In this document: piece after piece, positions 1-5,711 of the stretch | Layout of the letters: each line of letters opens with the position of its first letter | Position numbering within the stretch: position 1 is the stretch's first letter | Origin: Parabacteroides sp. | Lineage (GTDB): Bacteria > Bacteroidota > Bacteroidia > Bacteroidales > Tannerellaceae | Direction: 5' to 3' | NCBI GenBank assembly: GCA_019411205.1 | Contig: DXRF01000209.1 | Coordinates: forward strand, 1-5,711 | DNA: 5,711 nt | The notes under the pieces: model-generated | What the model was told of the DNA's origin: nothing | What the model saw: only the letters and a program-made list of their open reading frames with translations | Databases searched by the model: none | Position numbers and translations under genes: made by a program

Positions 1-1263
1 GGACCGACCAGCCTCTTCTTCTTCAAGACGACAGTAGAACCGCATATCGGCCAGGTCTCTTATTTTAAAGTGATATCAGGTAAAGTAAAAGAAGGTGATG
101 ACTTGCTGAATGCCGATCGGGGTTCGAAGGAGCGTATCGCACAGTTGTTCTCTGTTGCCGGACAAACCCGTAACGCCGTGACCGAAATGGTGGCCGGAGA
201 TATAGGCGCTACCGTTAAGCTGAAAGACGTTCGTCGTGGTAATACATTGAATGGTAAGGGATGCGATTATCGTTTCGACTTTATCAAATATCCGGACCCG
301 AAATATCGCCGTGCCGTGAAACCGGTTAATGAGGCAGACGCCGAAAAGATGATGGAAATCTTGATGCGTATGCGCGAAGAAGATCCGACATGGGTGATCG
401 AACAGTCTAAAGAATTGAAACAGACGATTGTTTCCGGCCAGGGAGAATTCCATCTTCGCACATTGAAATGGAGAATTGAGAACAATGATAAATTGCCGAT
501 CGAATTCTACGAACCGAAGATCCCGTATCGTGAAACGATCACGAAAGCTGCTCGTGCAGACTATCGCCATAAGAAGCAGTCGGGTGGTGCAGGACAGTTC
601 GGTGAAGTTCATTTGATTGTCGAACCGTATTACGAAGGTATGCCGGCTCCGGATACCTATCGTTTTGGCGGACAGGAATATAAAATCAGCGTACGTGATA
701 CGCAGACTATAGATTTGGACTGGGGTGGAAAGCTGGTGTTTGTTAACAGTATCGTTGGTGGAGCCATCGATGCCCGTTTCCTGCCGGCTATTCTGAAAGG
801 TATTATGGCTCGTATGGAGCAGGGGCCGTTGACTGGTTCGTATGCCCGTGACGTGCGCATCATCGTCTATGACGGAAAGATGCACCCGGTAGACAGTAAT
901 GAAATTTCTTTCATGCTGGCAGGCCGTAATGCTTTCAGTACCGCTTTTAAAGAAGCCGGTCCTAAGATCCTGGAACCTGTTTATGATGTAGAAGTGTCGG
1001 TTCCGGCTGATTATCTGGGCGACGTGATGAGTGACTTGCAGGGACGTCGCGCCATTATTATGGGTATGAATAGTGAAAAAGGCTACGAAAAGCTGTTAGC
1101 TAAAGTGCCTTTGAAAGAGATGTCTTCGTACTCGACATCTTTGAGTTCCATCACAGGTGGACGTGCTTCATTTACCATGAAGTTCGCCAGCTATGAATTG
1201 GTTCCCTCGGATGTCCAGGACAAGCTGTTAAAAGCTTACGAGGCAACTCAGGCAGAAGATTGA
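1..1263 (+). CDS. fusA2: Elongation factor G paralog, EF-G2/FusA2 type (C-terminal 420 residues, 5' end outside window)
   Basis: Ribosomal translocase paralog acting in the cytoplasm. The frame is open from base 1, so the gene begins upstream; compared with a usual length of about 700-720 residues, the N-terminal GTPase domain is missing from view. Visible domains, numbered from the first codon here: domain II about 1-85 (starts GPTSLFFFKT; DRGSKERIAQL), domain III about 92-165, domain IV about 168-320, domain V about 323-415. The domain IV tip keeps YDGKMHPVD, with the conserved His at codon 295. It departs from canonical EF-G in several places: the domain III signature usually GMGELHLE reads GQGEFHLRT (codons 146-154), the loop usually GGRGQYG reads GGAGQFG (195-201), and about 29 extra residues follow VEP in domain IV (within 628-738). 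It stands apart from rpsL, rpsG or rpsJ and is followed at once by a terminator, unlike str-operon fusA. From memory, it closely resembles the Bacteroides EF-G2 group, for which B. thetaiotaomicron work described GTP-hydrolysis-independent translocation under starvation. Assignment to EF-G is certain; EF-G2 is very likely. Confidence 0.9.
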   Translation, partial: GPTSLFFFKTTVEPHIGQVSYFKVISGKVKEGDDLLNADRGSKERIAQLFSVAGQTRNAVTEMVAGDIGATVKLKDVRRGNTLNGKGCDYRFDFIKYPDPKYRRAVKPVNEADAEKMMEILMRMREEDPTWVIEQSKELKQTIVSGQGEFHLRTLKWRIENNDKLPIEFYEPKIPYRETITKAARADYRHKKQSGGAGQFGEVHLIVEPYYEGMPAPDTYRFGGQEYKISVRDTQTIDLDWGGKLVFVNSIVGGAIDARFLPAILKGIMARMEQGPLTGSYARDVRIIVYDGKMHPVDSNEISFMLAGRNAFSTAFKEAGPKILEPVYDVEVSVPADYLGDVMSDLQGRRAIIMGMNSEKGYEKLLAKVPLKEMSSYSTSLSSITGGRASFTMKFASYELVPSDVQDKLLKAYEATQAED

Positions 1264-1284
1264 TTTGGATTTTCTATAAATTGT

Positions 1285-1326
1285 ATGAAGGCTGCCCCTG
1301 TGAAGGAGTGGCCTTCATTGTTTTTT
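1285..1326 (+). terminator. Intrinsic terminator of the EF-G paralog gene
   Basis: ATGAAGGC (1285-1292) pairs perfectly with GCCTTCAT (1311-1318). The stem continues inward through two G-T wobbles, a C-G pair, one C-A mismatch and three more pairs, closing on a GTGA loop (1300-1303). A six-T run follows at 1321-1326. It lies 21 bases past the stop codon, so it ends the EF-G transcript and separates it from the next unit. Confidence 0.88.
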
Positions 1327-1335
1327 CATATGGCT

Positions 1336-1365
1336 GTTGCAATGCCGTAATATGAAGTACGTTTT
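1336..1365 (+). promoter_or_regulatory. Possible Bacteroidetes-type promoter for the phosphoesterase-remnant/glycosyltransferase unit
   Basis: GTTG at 1336-1339 and TACGTTTT at 1358-1365 resemble the TTTG and TAnnTTTG elements of Bacteroidetes promoters, separated by 18 bases. The -7 box misses its last base and the spacing is one short of the usual 19-21. It sits just after the terminator and about 25 bases before the ATG at 1391, where a promoter is expected. This is a weak match and is placed mainly by context. Confidence 0.3.
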
Positions 1366-1390
1366 TTTGTATCGTGTTAATAGGAACAAC

Positions 1391-1606
1391 ATGAAACTAA
1401 GAAAGTATTATCCAACCATTGTCCTGTCGGACATTCATTTGGGTTCCGAACATATTCATTATCTGAATTCCGGCGATTGGGTGGAAAGCCTTACGGCTCT
1501 TGTCGAAAATGAACAAGGTGAATGGAATATTGTTTCTTATGATAGGGAAGGATACACAGCGGATGAGATGCTACCTTCCTGTTTACACTGTGCCGAAGTG
1601 ATATGA
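1391..1606 (+). pseudogene. Metallophosphoesterase (UDP-2,3-diacylglucosamine diphosphatase-like) with core deleted in frame
   Basis: This 71-codon frame joins the two ends of a much longer protein. Residues 1-21 give the family's opening beta strand and first metal motif (YYPTIVLSDIHLGS, Asp14 and His16). Residues 22 onward read IHYLNSGDWVESLTAL, which in LpxH-like calcineurin-type phosphoesterases lies after the last metal motif, near the C-terminus. Everything between is absent: the GD..D, GNHD and GHxHxP motifs that supply most metal ligands. Family members are roughly 250-270 residues, so about 180-200 codons appear lost, at or near base 1453. The fold cannot form a two-metal site, so catalysis is not expected. 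The start at 1391 fits the family N-terminus; in-frame ATG 1352 and TTG 1337 would add residues with no family resemblance. The frame stays open across the join and its stop overlaps the next start (ATGA, 1603-1606). An intact member would cleave UDP-2,3-diacylglucosamine in lipid A synthesis or a related nucleotide-lipid substrate. The family call rests on recalled motifs. A short expressed protein or an assembly error are alternatives. Confidence 0.72.
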
Positions 1607-2757
1607 AAATATTGTTTATCATACAAGGTGAAGGCCGGGGACATCTGACTCAGGCTCTTTCTCTCCGTCAGAAGTTGACGGATGAAGGTCATCAGGTAGT
1701 TGGCGTCTTGGTTGGCAAAAGCCCTGCCCGCCGTCTTCCTGATTTCTTTAATAAGAAGATCGAAGCGCCTGTCTATCCGTTTGAAAGTCCCAACTTCCTG
1801 CCTTCCGCCAAGAATAAACAGGCTAACCTGGTTAAAAGCATAGCTTATAATGTTTTCCGGTTGCACAAATATATGTCGAGTATCCGGTATATCAACCGGA
1901 TGATAAAGGAGACAGGAGCAGATGTGGTCATAAACTTTTATGAGCTGTTGACTGGACTTACTTACCTGTTTTGCCGGCCGAAAGCTGTCATGGTCTGCAT
2001 TGCGCACCAGTACTTATTCCTGCATCCGGACTTTACTTTTCCGAAAGAAAATCGTCTGTCGCTTGCTTCCCTGAAGTTCTTTACCCGCATTACGGCTATC
2101 GGGGCTGCTAAGAAGTTGGCGTTATCTTTCCGTAGGATGCGGGAGGTTCCGGCCGATGGGATCGTGGTGGTTCCTCCTCTTTTGCGTAAGGAAGTTTTAG
2201 AAATGACACCGACCAAAGGGGATTATCTGCATGGCTATTTATTGAATAGTGGATTCAGCGAAGAGATATGTTCCTGGCATAAGGTACATCCGAGTGTCGA
2301 ACTGCATATCTTCTGGGATAAAAAAGAGGTGCTTCCTGAAGTGAAAGTGGATTCCCGCCTTTCTTTCCATCAATTGAATGATACACTGTTTGTCCGTTAT
2401 ATGGCAGGAGCGAAGGCGTATGCCACGACTGCCGGGTTCGAGTCTGTTTGTGAAGCGATGTATCTGGGTAAACCTGTTCTGATGGTTCCGACGCATATCG
2501 AACAAGCTTGCAATGCTTTTGATGCCGTTCATGCCGGGGCCGGTGTTATTGCGGATCGGTTCGATCTGGATGTTTTGTTGCAACTGTCACAAACACATCA
2601 GCCTGATCCGGCTTTTTCTCATTGGGTGAAACAGGCGGATTGGTTGATCCTGCGTGAGTTCCGTCCGGACTTATTGATGGAGGAAACACCTGCTTCCTTA
2701 TGGCATCGCTTGTCTACCCGTTGGATATACCGGTTGGGAAAATCGTTATCGATTTGA
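1603..2757 (+). CDS. MurG-like GT-B family glycosyltransferase
   Basis: A 384-residue protein with the two-Rossmann GT-B layout. The N-terminal domain opens with a hydrophobic strand and a glycine-rich loop (MKILFIIQGEGRGHLTQA, residues 1-18), as in MurG-like and Glyco_trans_1_3-type enzymes, where this loop faces the acceptor and phosphates. The C-terminal domain carries the nucleotide-sugar site, TTAGFESVCEAMYLGKPVLM (275-294) followed by VPTHIEQACNA (295-305). This matches the donor-binding helix and the downstream loop of MurG. There is no signal peptide. Residues about 115-135 are moderately hydrophobic but look like a core strand and helix rather than a membrane anchor; a basic, aromatic C-terminus (WHRLSTRWIYRLGK) could sit on the inner membrane. 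The likely role is sugar transfer to a lipid-linked or envelope acceptor from the cytoplasmic side; donor and acceptor cannot be named. It overlaps the preceding phosphoesterase remnant by ATGA, so it is probably translated by coupling from the same message. No cell-division or peptidoglycan genes flank it, so it is not MurG itself. Confidence 0.82.
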   Translation: MKILFIIQGEGRGHLTQALSLRQKLTDEGHQVVGVLVGKSPARRLPDFFNKKIEAPVYPFESPNFLPSAKNKQANLVKSIAYNVFRLHKYMSSIRYINRMIKETGADVVINFYELLTGLTYLFCRPKAVMVCIAHQYLFLHPDFTFPKENRLSLASLKFFTRITAIGAAKKLALSFRRMREVPADGIVVVPPLLRKEVLEMTPTKGDYLHGYLLNSGFSEEICSWHKVHPSVELHIFWDKKEVLPEVKVDSRLSFHQLNDTLFVRYMAGAKAYATTAGFESVCEAMYLGKPVLMVPTHIEQACNAFDAVHAGAGVIADRFDLDVLLQLSQTHQPDPAFSHWVKQADWLILREFRPDLLMEETPASLWHRLSTRWIYRLGKSLSI

Positions 2758-2786
2758 TGGTGGTTTATTGATTCACGATTGGGCAG

Positions 2787-2869
2787 ATTTGAAACATAAA
2801 TGATGATTTATCAGTAAGCACAGTTTTGTCTGTTGACTCACCGATAAATCATCATTTAAAGGTTCAAAT
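2787..2869. repeat. Long inverted repeat between convergent genes, possible bidirectional terminator
   Basis: TAAATGATGATTTATC (2797-2812) and GATAAATCATCATTTA (2843-2858) are perfect 16-base inverted arms around a 30-base spacer. A second outer pair, ATTTGAA (2787-2793) and TTCAAAT (2863-2869), extends the structure after a small internal loop. ACAG/CTGT (2820-2823, 2830-2833) may close the top around TTTTGT. It fills most of the gap between the glycosyltransferase stop (2757) and the metY stop (2881), the usual place for a shared terminator. The stem is AT-rich and neither strand has a clear T-run after it, so termination is only one reading. Confidence 0.75.
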
Positions 2870-2880
2870 ATTCTTATATA

Positions 2881-4158
2881 CTATTTCAACGCCTGCTCGA
2901 TATCTGCAATGATGTCGTCTGCATTTTCGATGCCGACAGACAAGCGGATCAGGTCGGGAGCGACGCCTGCTTCAATCAGTTGTTCGTCCGTCAGCTGGCG
3001 GTGCGTATGGCTGGCTGGGTGGAGGACACAGGTACGGGCGTCCGCTACGTGGGTCACGATGCAGATCATCTTCAGGTTATCCATGAAGCGGATCGCATCT
3101 TCGCGGGAACCTTTCAGGCCGAAAGCGATTACGCCGCAAGTCCCGTTCGGCATATATTTCTGGGCCAGTTCGTAATATTTATTACTCTTTAAGCCGGGGA
3201 AGTTCACCCAGGCGACCTGTTCGTTTGCTTCAAGCCATTCGGCAATCTGCTGGGCGTTCTTGCAATGTTGCGGCATACGCAGGTGCAGGGTTTCAAGCCC
3301 TAAATTCAAGAGGAAGGCGTTCATCGGAGCCTGGATAGAACCCAAGTCGCGCATCAACTGTGCCGTAGCTTTTGTCATATAAGCCATCTTGCCGAAAGCC
3401 TTTGTGTAGGTTAGGCCATGATAAGATTCGTCCGGAGTCGTGAGGCCGGGGAATTTGTCGGCATGCGCGTCCCAGTCGAAGTTACCGCTGTCCACAACCG
3501 CACCGCCTACACTTGTCGCATGGCCGTCCATGTACTTGGTTGTTGAATGTGTTACGATATCGGCGCCCCATTCGAACGGTCGGCAATTGATCGGCGTCGC
3601 GAATGTGTTGTCCACAATCAGAGGCACGCCATGGCTGTGGGCGATACGGGCAAATTTTTCGATGTCGAGTACGTTCATACCGGGATTGGACAAGGTTTCA
3701 CCGAACAAAGCCTTTGTGTTCGGACGGAAAGCGGCCGATATTTCTTCTTCCGGAGCATCGGGATCGACAAATGTCACTTCGATGCCCAACTTCTTCATTG
3801 TCACGCCGAACAGGTTGAACGTTCCACCGTAGATCGTGGACGAGCAAACCATATGGTCTCCGGCTTGGCAGATGTTGAATACGGCATAGAAATTGGCTGC
3901 CTGTCCGGAAGATGTCAGCATGGCACCTACGCCACCTTCCAAAGCTGCGATCTTGGCTGCGACGGCATCGTTTGTCGGGTTTTGCAGGCGGGTGTAGAAA
4001 TATCCGCTCTCTTCCAGGTCGAACAGTTTGGCCATCTGTTCGCTGGTGTCGTACTTGAATGTCGTGCTCTGATAGATAGGCAGGACGCGCGGTTCTCCCT
4101 TTTTCGGTTGCCAGCCTCCCTGCACGCAGAGGGTTTCCGGTTTTAATTTGTTGTTCAT
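2881..4158 (-). CDS. metY: O-acetylhomoserine sulfhydrylase (O-acetylhomoserine aminocarboxypropyltransferase)
   Basis: A PLP enzyme of the Cys/Met metabolism family. It converts O-acetyl-L-homoserine and sulfide to L-homocysteine and acetate, the direct sulfhydrylation route to methionine in the cytoplasm. Its 425 residues fit MetY, which is longer than the usual roughly 380-400 of cystathionine gamma-synthase (MetB). Visible features are YTR (55-57), where Tyr and Arg from the neighbouring subunit hold the PLP phosphate; SSGQAA (83-88); Asp183 in VDNTF, which contacts the pyridine nitrogen; and Lys208 in HSTTKYMDGH, the Schiff-base lysine. Near the C-terminus are HPASHTH (380-386) and RLSVGIE (405-411), whose Arg405 binds the substrate carboxylate. 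The N-terminus, ETLCVQGGW with QSTTF, is typical of the MetY branch. The ATG at 4156-4158 is preceded by an A-rich leader and a good promoter match. The gene is transcribed alone, converging on the glycosyltransferase unit. All key residues are present. MetB or a methionine gamma-lyase is less likely on length and C-terminal motifs. Confidence 0.93.
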   Translation of the reverse strand: MNNKLKPETLCVQGGWQPKKGEPRVLPIYQSTTFKYDTSEQMAKLFDLEESGYFYTRLQNPTNDAVAAKIAALEGGVGAMLTSSGQAANFYAVFNICQAGDHMVCSSTIYGGTFNLFGVTMKKLGIEVTFVDPDAPEEEISAAFRPNTKALFGETLSNPGMNVLDIEKFARIAHSHGVPLIVDNTFATPINCRPFEWGADIVTHSTTKYMDGHATSVGGAVVDSGNFDWDAHADKFPGLTTPDESYHGLTYTKAFGKMAYMTKATAQLMRDLGSIQAPMNAFLLNLGLETLHLRMPQHCKNAQQIAEWLEANEQVAWVNFPGLKSNKYYELAQKYMPNGTCGVIAFGLKGSREDAIRFMDNLKMICIVTHVADARTCVLHPASHTHRQLTDEQLIEAGVAPDLIRLSVGIENADDIIADIEQALK

Positions 4159-4204
4159 TATGATGTTATTTTTTTGTTGAATAGTCGGTTGTCGTTGCTA
4201 CGAT

Positions 4205-4228
4205 AATACGGACTGGCAAAAATACGGA
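4205..4228 (-). repeat. Direct repeat across the metY promoter, possible operator
   Basis: The 8-mer TCCGTATT on the minus strand occurs twice, at plus-strand 4221-4228 and 4205-4212, with starts 16 bases apart. The first copy overlaps the -7 box of the predicted metY promoter and the second covers the expected start of transcription. Position suggests a binding site for a regulator, but no known operator is recognised and an 8-base repeat can occur by chance. Confidence 0.4.
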
Positions 4229-4248
4229 ATAGTTTGTTGTATCACAAT
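4217..4248 (-). promoter_or_regulatory. metY promoter, Bacteroidetes type
   Basis: On the minus strand an exact TAnnTTTG box (TATTTTTG, plus-strand 4217-4224) lies 20 bases downstream of TTG, read as ATTG (4245-4248). That is the spacing of the Bacteroidetes sigma factor consensus. The upstream element overlaps the last codons of the MATE gene. Transcription would begin near 4209, leaving a leader of about 50 bases, too short for a full SAM-I riboswitch; I see no such structure. Confidence 0.7.
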
Positions 4249-5570
4249 ATCTTCTTCTGTAAAATGCGGAACCAGATGAATGCGACAATTCCTTTCAGCA
4301 TACTTGAGATGCTGATTGCCCACCAGACACCTGTGATGCCCAACCCCATTATTGTCAACCCGATTGCCATCGGGATACGCAAGCTGTTGAACGTGATGCT
4401 GATGATGGCGGGAGGGATCGTGCGGCCTGTACCGTAAAACAATCCTTGCATCGTTATTTCCAGCATCATGAACAACATCGAGTAGCCATCGATGCGAAGG
4501 AAAACGCCTCCTGCTTCATAAGCCTCCTTTTCGGGTATGATCAGCGAGAATACTTCGCTACCGAAGAACACGAAAAGCAGTGTACAGAAGGTTCCGAAGA
4601 TAGCTGTCATTTTCAGGGTCGTATGATAAGCGCCGAGGACACGTTCTTTTTTCTGTGCGGCAAAGTTTTGTGCCACGAATGTGCTTAGGGCCGTGCTGAA
4701 TCCCTGTGAAGTATTCCAGGCGATCGCTTCGATCTGTCCTCCGGCTGTCATTGTCATCAGTCCGATATGTCCGCCATAGGTGGATGCCGTGCGTGCCATC
4801 ACCAGGTTGATAATGGCAAACAGGCTGTTTAGCAGTGCTACGGGAAGTCCTAACTGGAAGATCCGTTTGCTGTAGCGGCTTTTCAACCGGACGAGGAACG
4901 GGAATCCTCCGAACAGCCGGTTTTTCTTTTTCAAGTGATAGATAAAGATGGCCAATACGGTCGCCTCCGACAGCCAGGTCGCACAGGCCGCCCCGTTTGT
5001 CCCCATCCCGAACCCGAATATAAACAGCGGGTCGAGCACCATATTCATAATCAATCCGCTACCGCTGACATAAAACGGGATTTTACTTAGTCCTGCCGCA
5101 TTATAGATTCCGGTACAGGCGGCAGCCAAGAAGATGAGTGGAAATCCCGTTGCCACGATCCTGAGATAAGACACTGCTGTGGCGGAAATTTCTGTGTCGA
5201 GTTTGAAAAAACCGATGATCGGGGGGGCCAGGACGAAAAGCAGGAATCCCCAACAGACAGAGATTATGAGGGCGATCGTCAGGTTGTGGGAGGCAAAGGC
5301 GCGGGCTTCCTCTTCTTCACGGGCCCCGATGCTTTGTGCCACGCTGACTTCCGAACCTACTTTGTTCAGATAAGAAATCGAAGTCGTCATCCATGTCAGG
5401 ATACCGACGGCTCCGATTGCGGCAACCGCTTCGCTGCCCAAACGCCCTACCCAGGCCATATCGGTGATGCTGTAGGCCATTTGTATAAATGAGGTTCCCA
5501 TGATGGGAAGCGCCAGGTTGAACAGTTGCTTTTTAATGGATCCTTCCGTCAGATTTTTTGTCCCTTGCAT
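4242..5570 (-). CDS. MATE family efflux transporter
   Basis: A 442-residue inner-membrane antiporter of the multidrug and toxic compound extrusion family, which exports cationic drugs or metabolites in exchange for Na+ or H+. The hydropathy pattern fits 12 helices in two six-helix MatE repeats, about 15-215 and 235-440, joined by a basic loop (YHLKKKNRLF, 211-220, to RLKSRYSKR, 228-236). Family signatures are visible: DMAWVGRLGSEAVAAIG (37-53), with the Asp and VGxLG in helix 1; GTNGAACATWLSE (190-202); and the second-repeat equivalent QIEAIAWNTSQGFSTALS (279-296) followed by FVAQNFAAQKKERV. Length is typical (440-460) and no break is seen. The chosen ATG (5568-5570) begins MQGTKNLTEGSI, a usual MATE N-terminus before helix 1, and has a promoter match 24 bases upstream. 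Substrate and coupling ion cannot be read from the sequence. No TetR- or MarR-type regulator is adjacent. The stop lies 83 bases before metY, which has its own promoter, so the two need not be one operon. A 7-C run encodes part of APP (115-117) and is in frame. Confidence 0.92.
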   Translation of the reverse strand: MQGTKNLTEGSIKKQLFNLALPIMGTSFIQMAYSITDMAWVGRLGSEAVAAIGAVGILTWMTTSISYLNKVGSEVSVAQSIGAREEEEARAFASHNLTIALIISVCWGFLLFVLAPPIIGFFKLDTEISATAVSYLRIVATGFPLIFLAAACTGIYNAAGLSKIPFYVSGSGLIMNMVLDPLFIFGFGMGTNGAACATWLSEATVLAIFIYHLKKKNRLFGGFPFLVRLKSRYSKRIFQLGLPVALLNSLFAIINLVMARTASTYGGHIGLMTMTAGGQIEAIAWNTSQGFSTALSTFVAQNFAAQKKERVLGAYHTTLKMTAIFGTFCTLLFVFFGSEVFSLIIPEKEAYEAGGVFLRIDGYSMLFMMLEITMQGLFYGTGRTIPPAIISITFNSLRIPMAIGLTIMGLGITGVWWAISISSMLKGIVAFIWFRILQKKIL

Positions 5571-5593
5571 ATTCGTTTTTTTTATTCGGGGGA

Positions 5594-5601
5594 CAAAGAT
5601 A
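5594..5601 (-). promoter_or_regulatory. Likely -7 element for the MATE gene
   Basis: The minus strand reads TATCTTTG, an exact TAnnTTTG box, 23 bases before the ATG. No good TTTG element is seen 19-21 bases further upstream, where the tail of the preceding terminator lies, so the -33 contact is weak. The predicted leader is under 20 bases and A-rich, with an 8-A run close to the start codon. Confidence 0.5.
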
Positions 5602-5610
5602 CGATGTTTT

Positions 5611-5648
5611 AACGAAAACAGCCTGTCGCGGAGAGGCGGCAGGCTGTT
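5611..5648 (-). terminator. Intrinsic terminator of the outer-membrane protein gene
   Basis: AACAGCCTG (5617-5625) pairs perfectly with CAGGCTGTT (5640-5648). Four further inner pairs (one wobble) close on a six-base loop at 5630-5635, giving a 13-pair GC-rich stem. On the minus strand the stem runs into TTTTCGTT, so it terminates transcription arriving from the right. It begins 16 bases past the stop at 5665. Confidence 0.85.
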
Positions 5649-5664
5649 GGGACGGAAAATATTA

Positions 5665-5711
5665 TTAGAAATTGATGTTCACACCGATCATTGCACTGAA
5701 ACTCTGCATCG
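5665..5711 (-). CDS. C-terminal end of a probable outer-membrane beta-barrel protein (5' end outside window)
   Basis: The minus strand from the window edge reads MQSFSAMIGVNINF and then TAA (plus-strand 5665-5667). The alternating hydrophobic/polar pattern and terminal Phe are the usual last strand of a Gram-negative outer-membrane beta-barrel, where this end is read by the BAM insertion machinery. Only 14 complete codons are visible, so the family (OmpA-like, PorT-like or other barrel) cannot be chosen. Support for a real gene end comes from the strong minus-strand terminator 16 bases beyond the stop. Confidence 0.6.
   Translation of the reverse strand, partial: MQSFSAMIGVNINF

Noticed and set aside
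76..885. A 269-codon open frame on the minus strand opposite the EF-G paralog
   Set aside because: It lies wholly antisense to an unmistakable EF-G coding region, has no recognisable domain, and is a codon-bias shadow.
1337..1390. Upstream in-frame starts (TTG 1337, ATG 1352) for the phosphoesterase remnant
   Set aside because: The added residues do not resemble the family N-terminus, and the region overlaps the likely promoter.
1433..1472. ATTCATT and TTCCG each occur twice around the phosphoesterase junction, suggesting recombination repeats
   Set aside because: Both copies remain; deletion by recombination between them would have left one. They follow from the similar codons of IHLGS and IHYLNS.
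3547..4146. A 199-codon plus-strand frame opposite metY
   Set aside because: The opposite strand encodes MetY with all catalytic residues; this frame is Cys- and His-rich noise without family resemblance.
4159..4210. Possible riboswitch in the metY leader
   Set aside because: The predicted leader is about 50 bases, A-rich, with no stable paired structure; too short for the common SAM riboswitch.
5221..5227. Run of seven G (C on the coding strand) in the MATE gene as a phase-variation tract
   Set aside because: It is short, in frame, and encodes the ordinary residues APP; tracts of this length are common and no alternative state is visible.

Overview
The window looks like ordinary chromosome from a Bacteroidales bacterium, most likely Bacteroides or Parabacteroides. 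Four things point there. The first gene matches the Bacteroides-type second elongation factor G. Two intergenic regions carry exact TAnnTTTG boxes, the -7 element of the Bacteroidetes housekeeping sigma factor. Gene starts have A-rich leaders instead of strong Shine-Dalgarno sites. The final gene ends in an outer-membrane beta-barrel C-terminus. The genus is inferred by eye and cannot be fixed from this sequence alone.

Layout. Positions 1-1263 (+) are the last 420 codons of an EF-G paralog (EF-G2/FusA2 type), closed by a clear intrinsic terminator at 1285-1326. A two-gene plus-strand unit follows. Positions 1391-1606 hold what appears to be a metallophosphoesterase gene (UDP-2,3-diacylglucosamine diphosphatase/LpxH-like) whose whole middle is missing in frame. 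It overlaps by ATGA a complete MurG-like GT-B glycosyltransferase (1603-2757). Between 2757 and 2881 lies a long, nearly perfect inverted repeat, at the meeting point of convergent genes. On the minus strand are metY (O-acetylhomoserine sulfhydrylase, 2881-4158) and a 12-helix MATE-family exporter (4242-5570), each with its own likely promoter. The right edge holds the last 14 codons of a minus-strand outer-membrane protein (5665-5711), followed by a strong terminator at 5611-5648.

How the genes relate. They are mostly independent housekeeping or envelope functions: translation, methionine/sulfur assimilation, drug or metabolite export, and envelope glycoconjugate synthesis. The only evident co-translated pair is the phosphoesterase remnant with the glycosyltransferase. 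Coding sequence fills nearly all of the window and no gene-free stretch exceeds 130 bases. I see no mobile element, CRISPR array, tRNA, rRNA or defence system, and no evidence for a new multi-gene system. The points most worth a second look are the in-frame core deletion of the phosphoesterase, the domain IV insertion of the EF-G paralog, the 16-bp-arm inverted repeat, and a direct repeat straddling the metY promoter.
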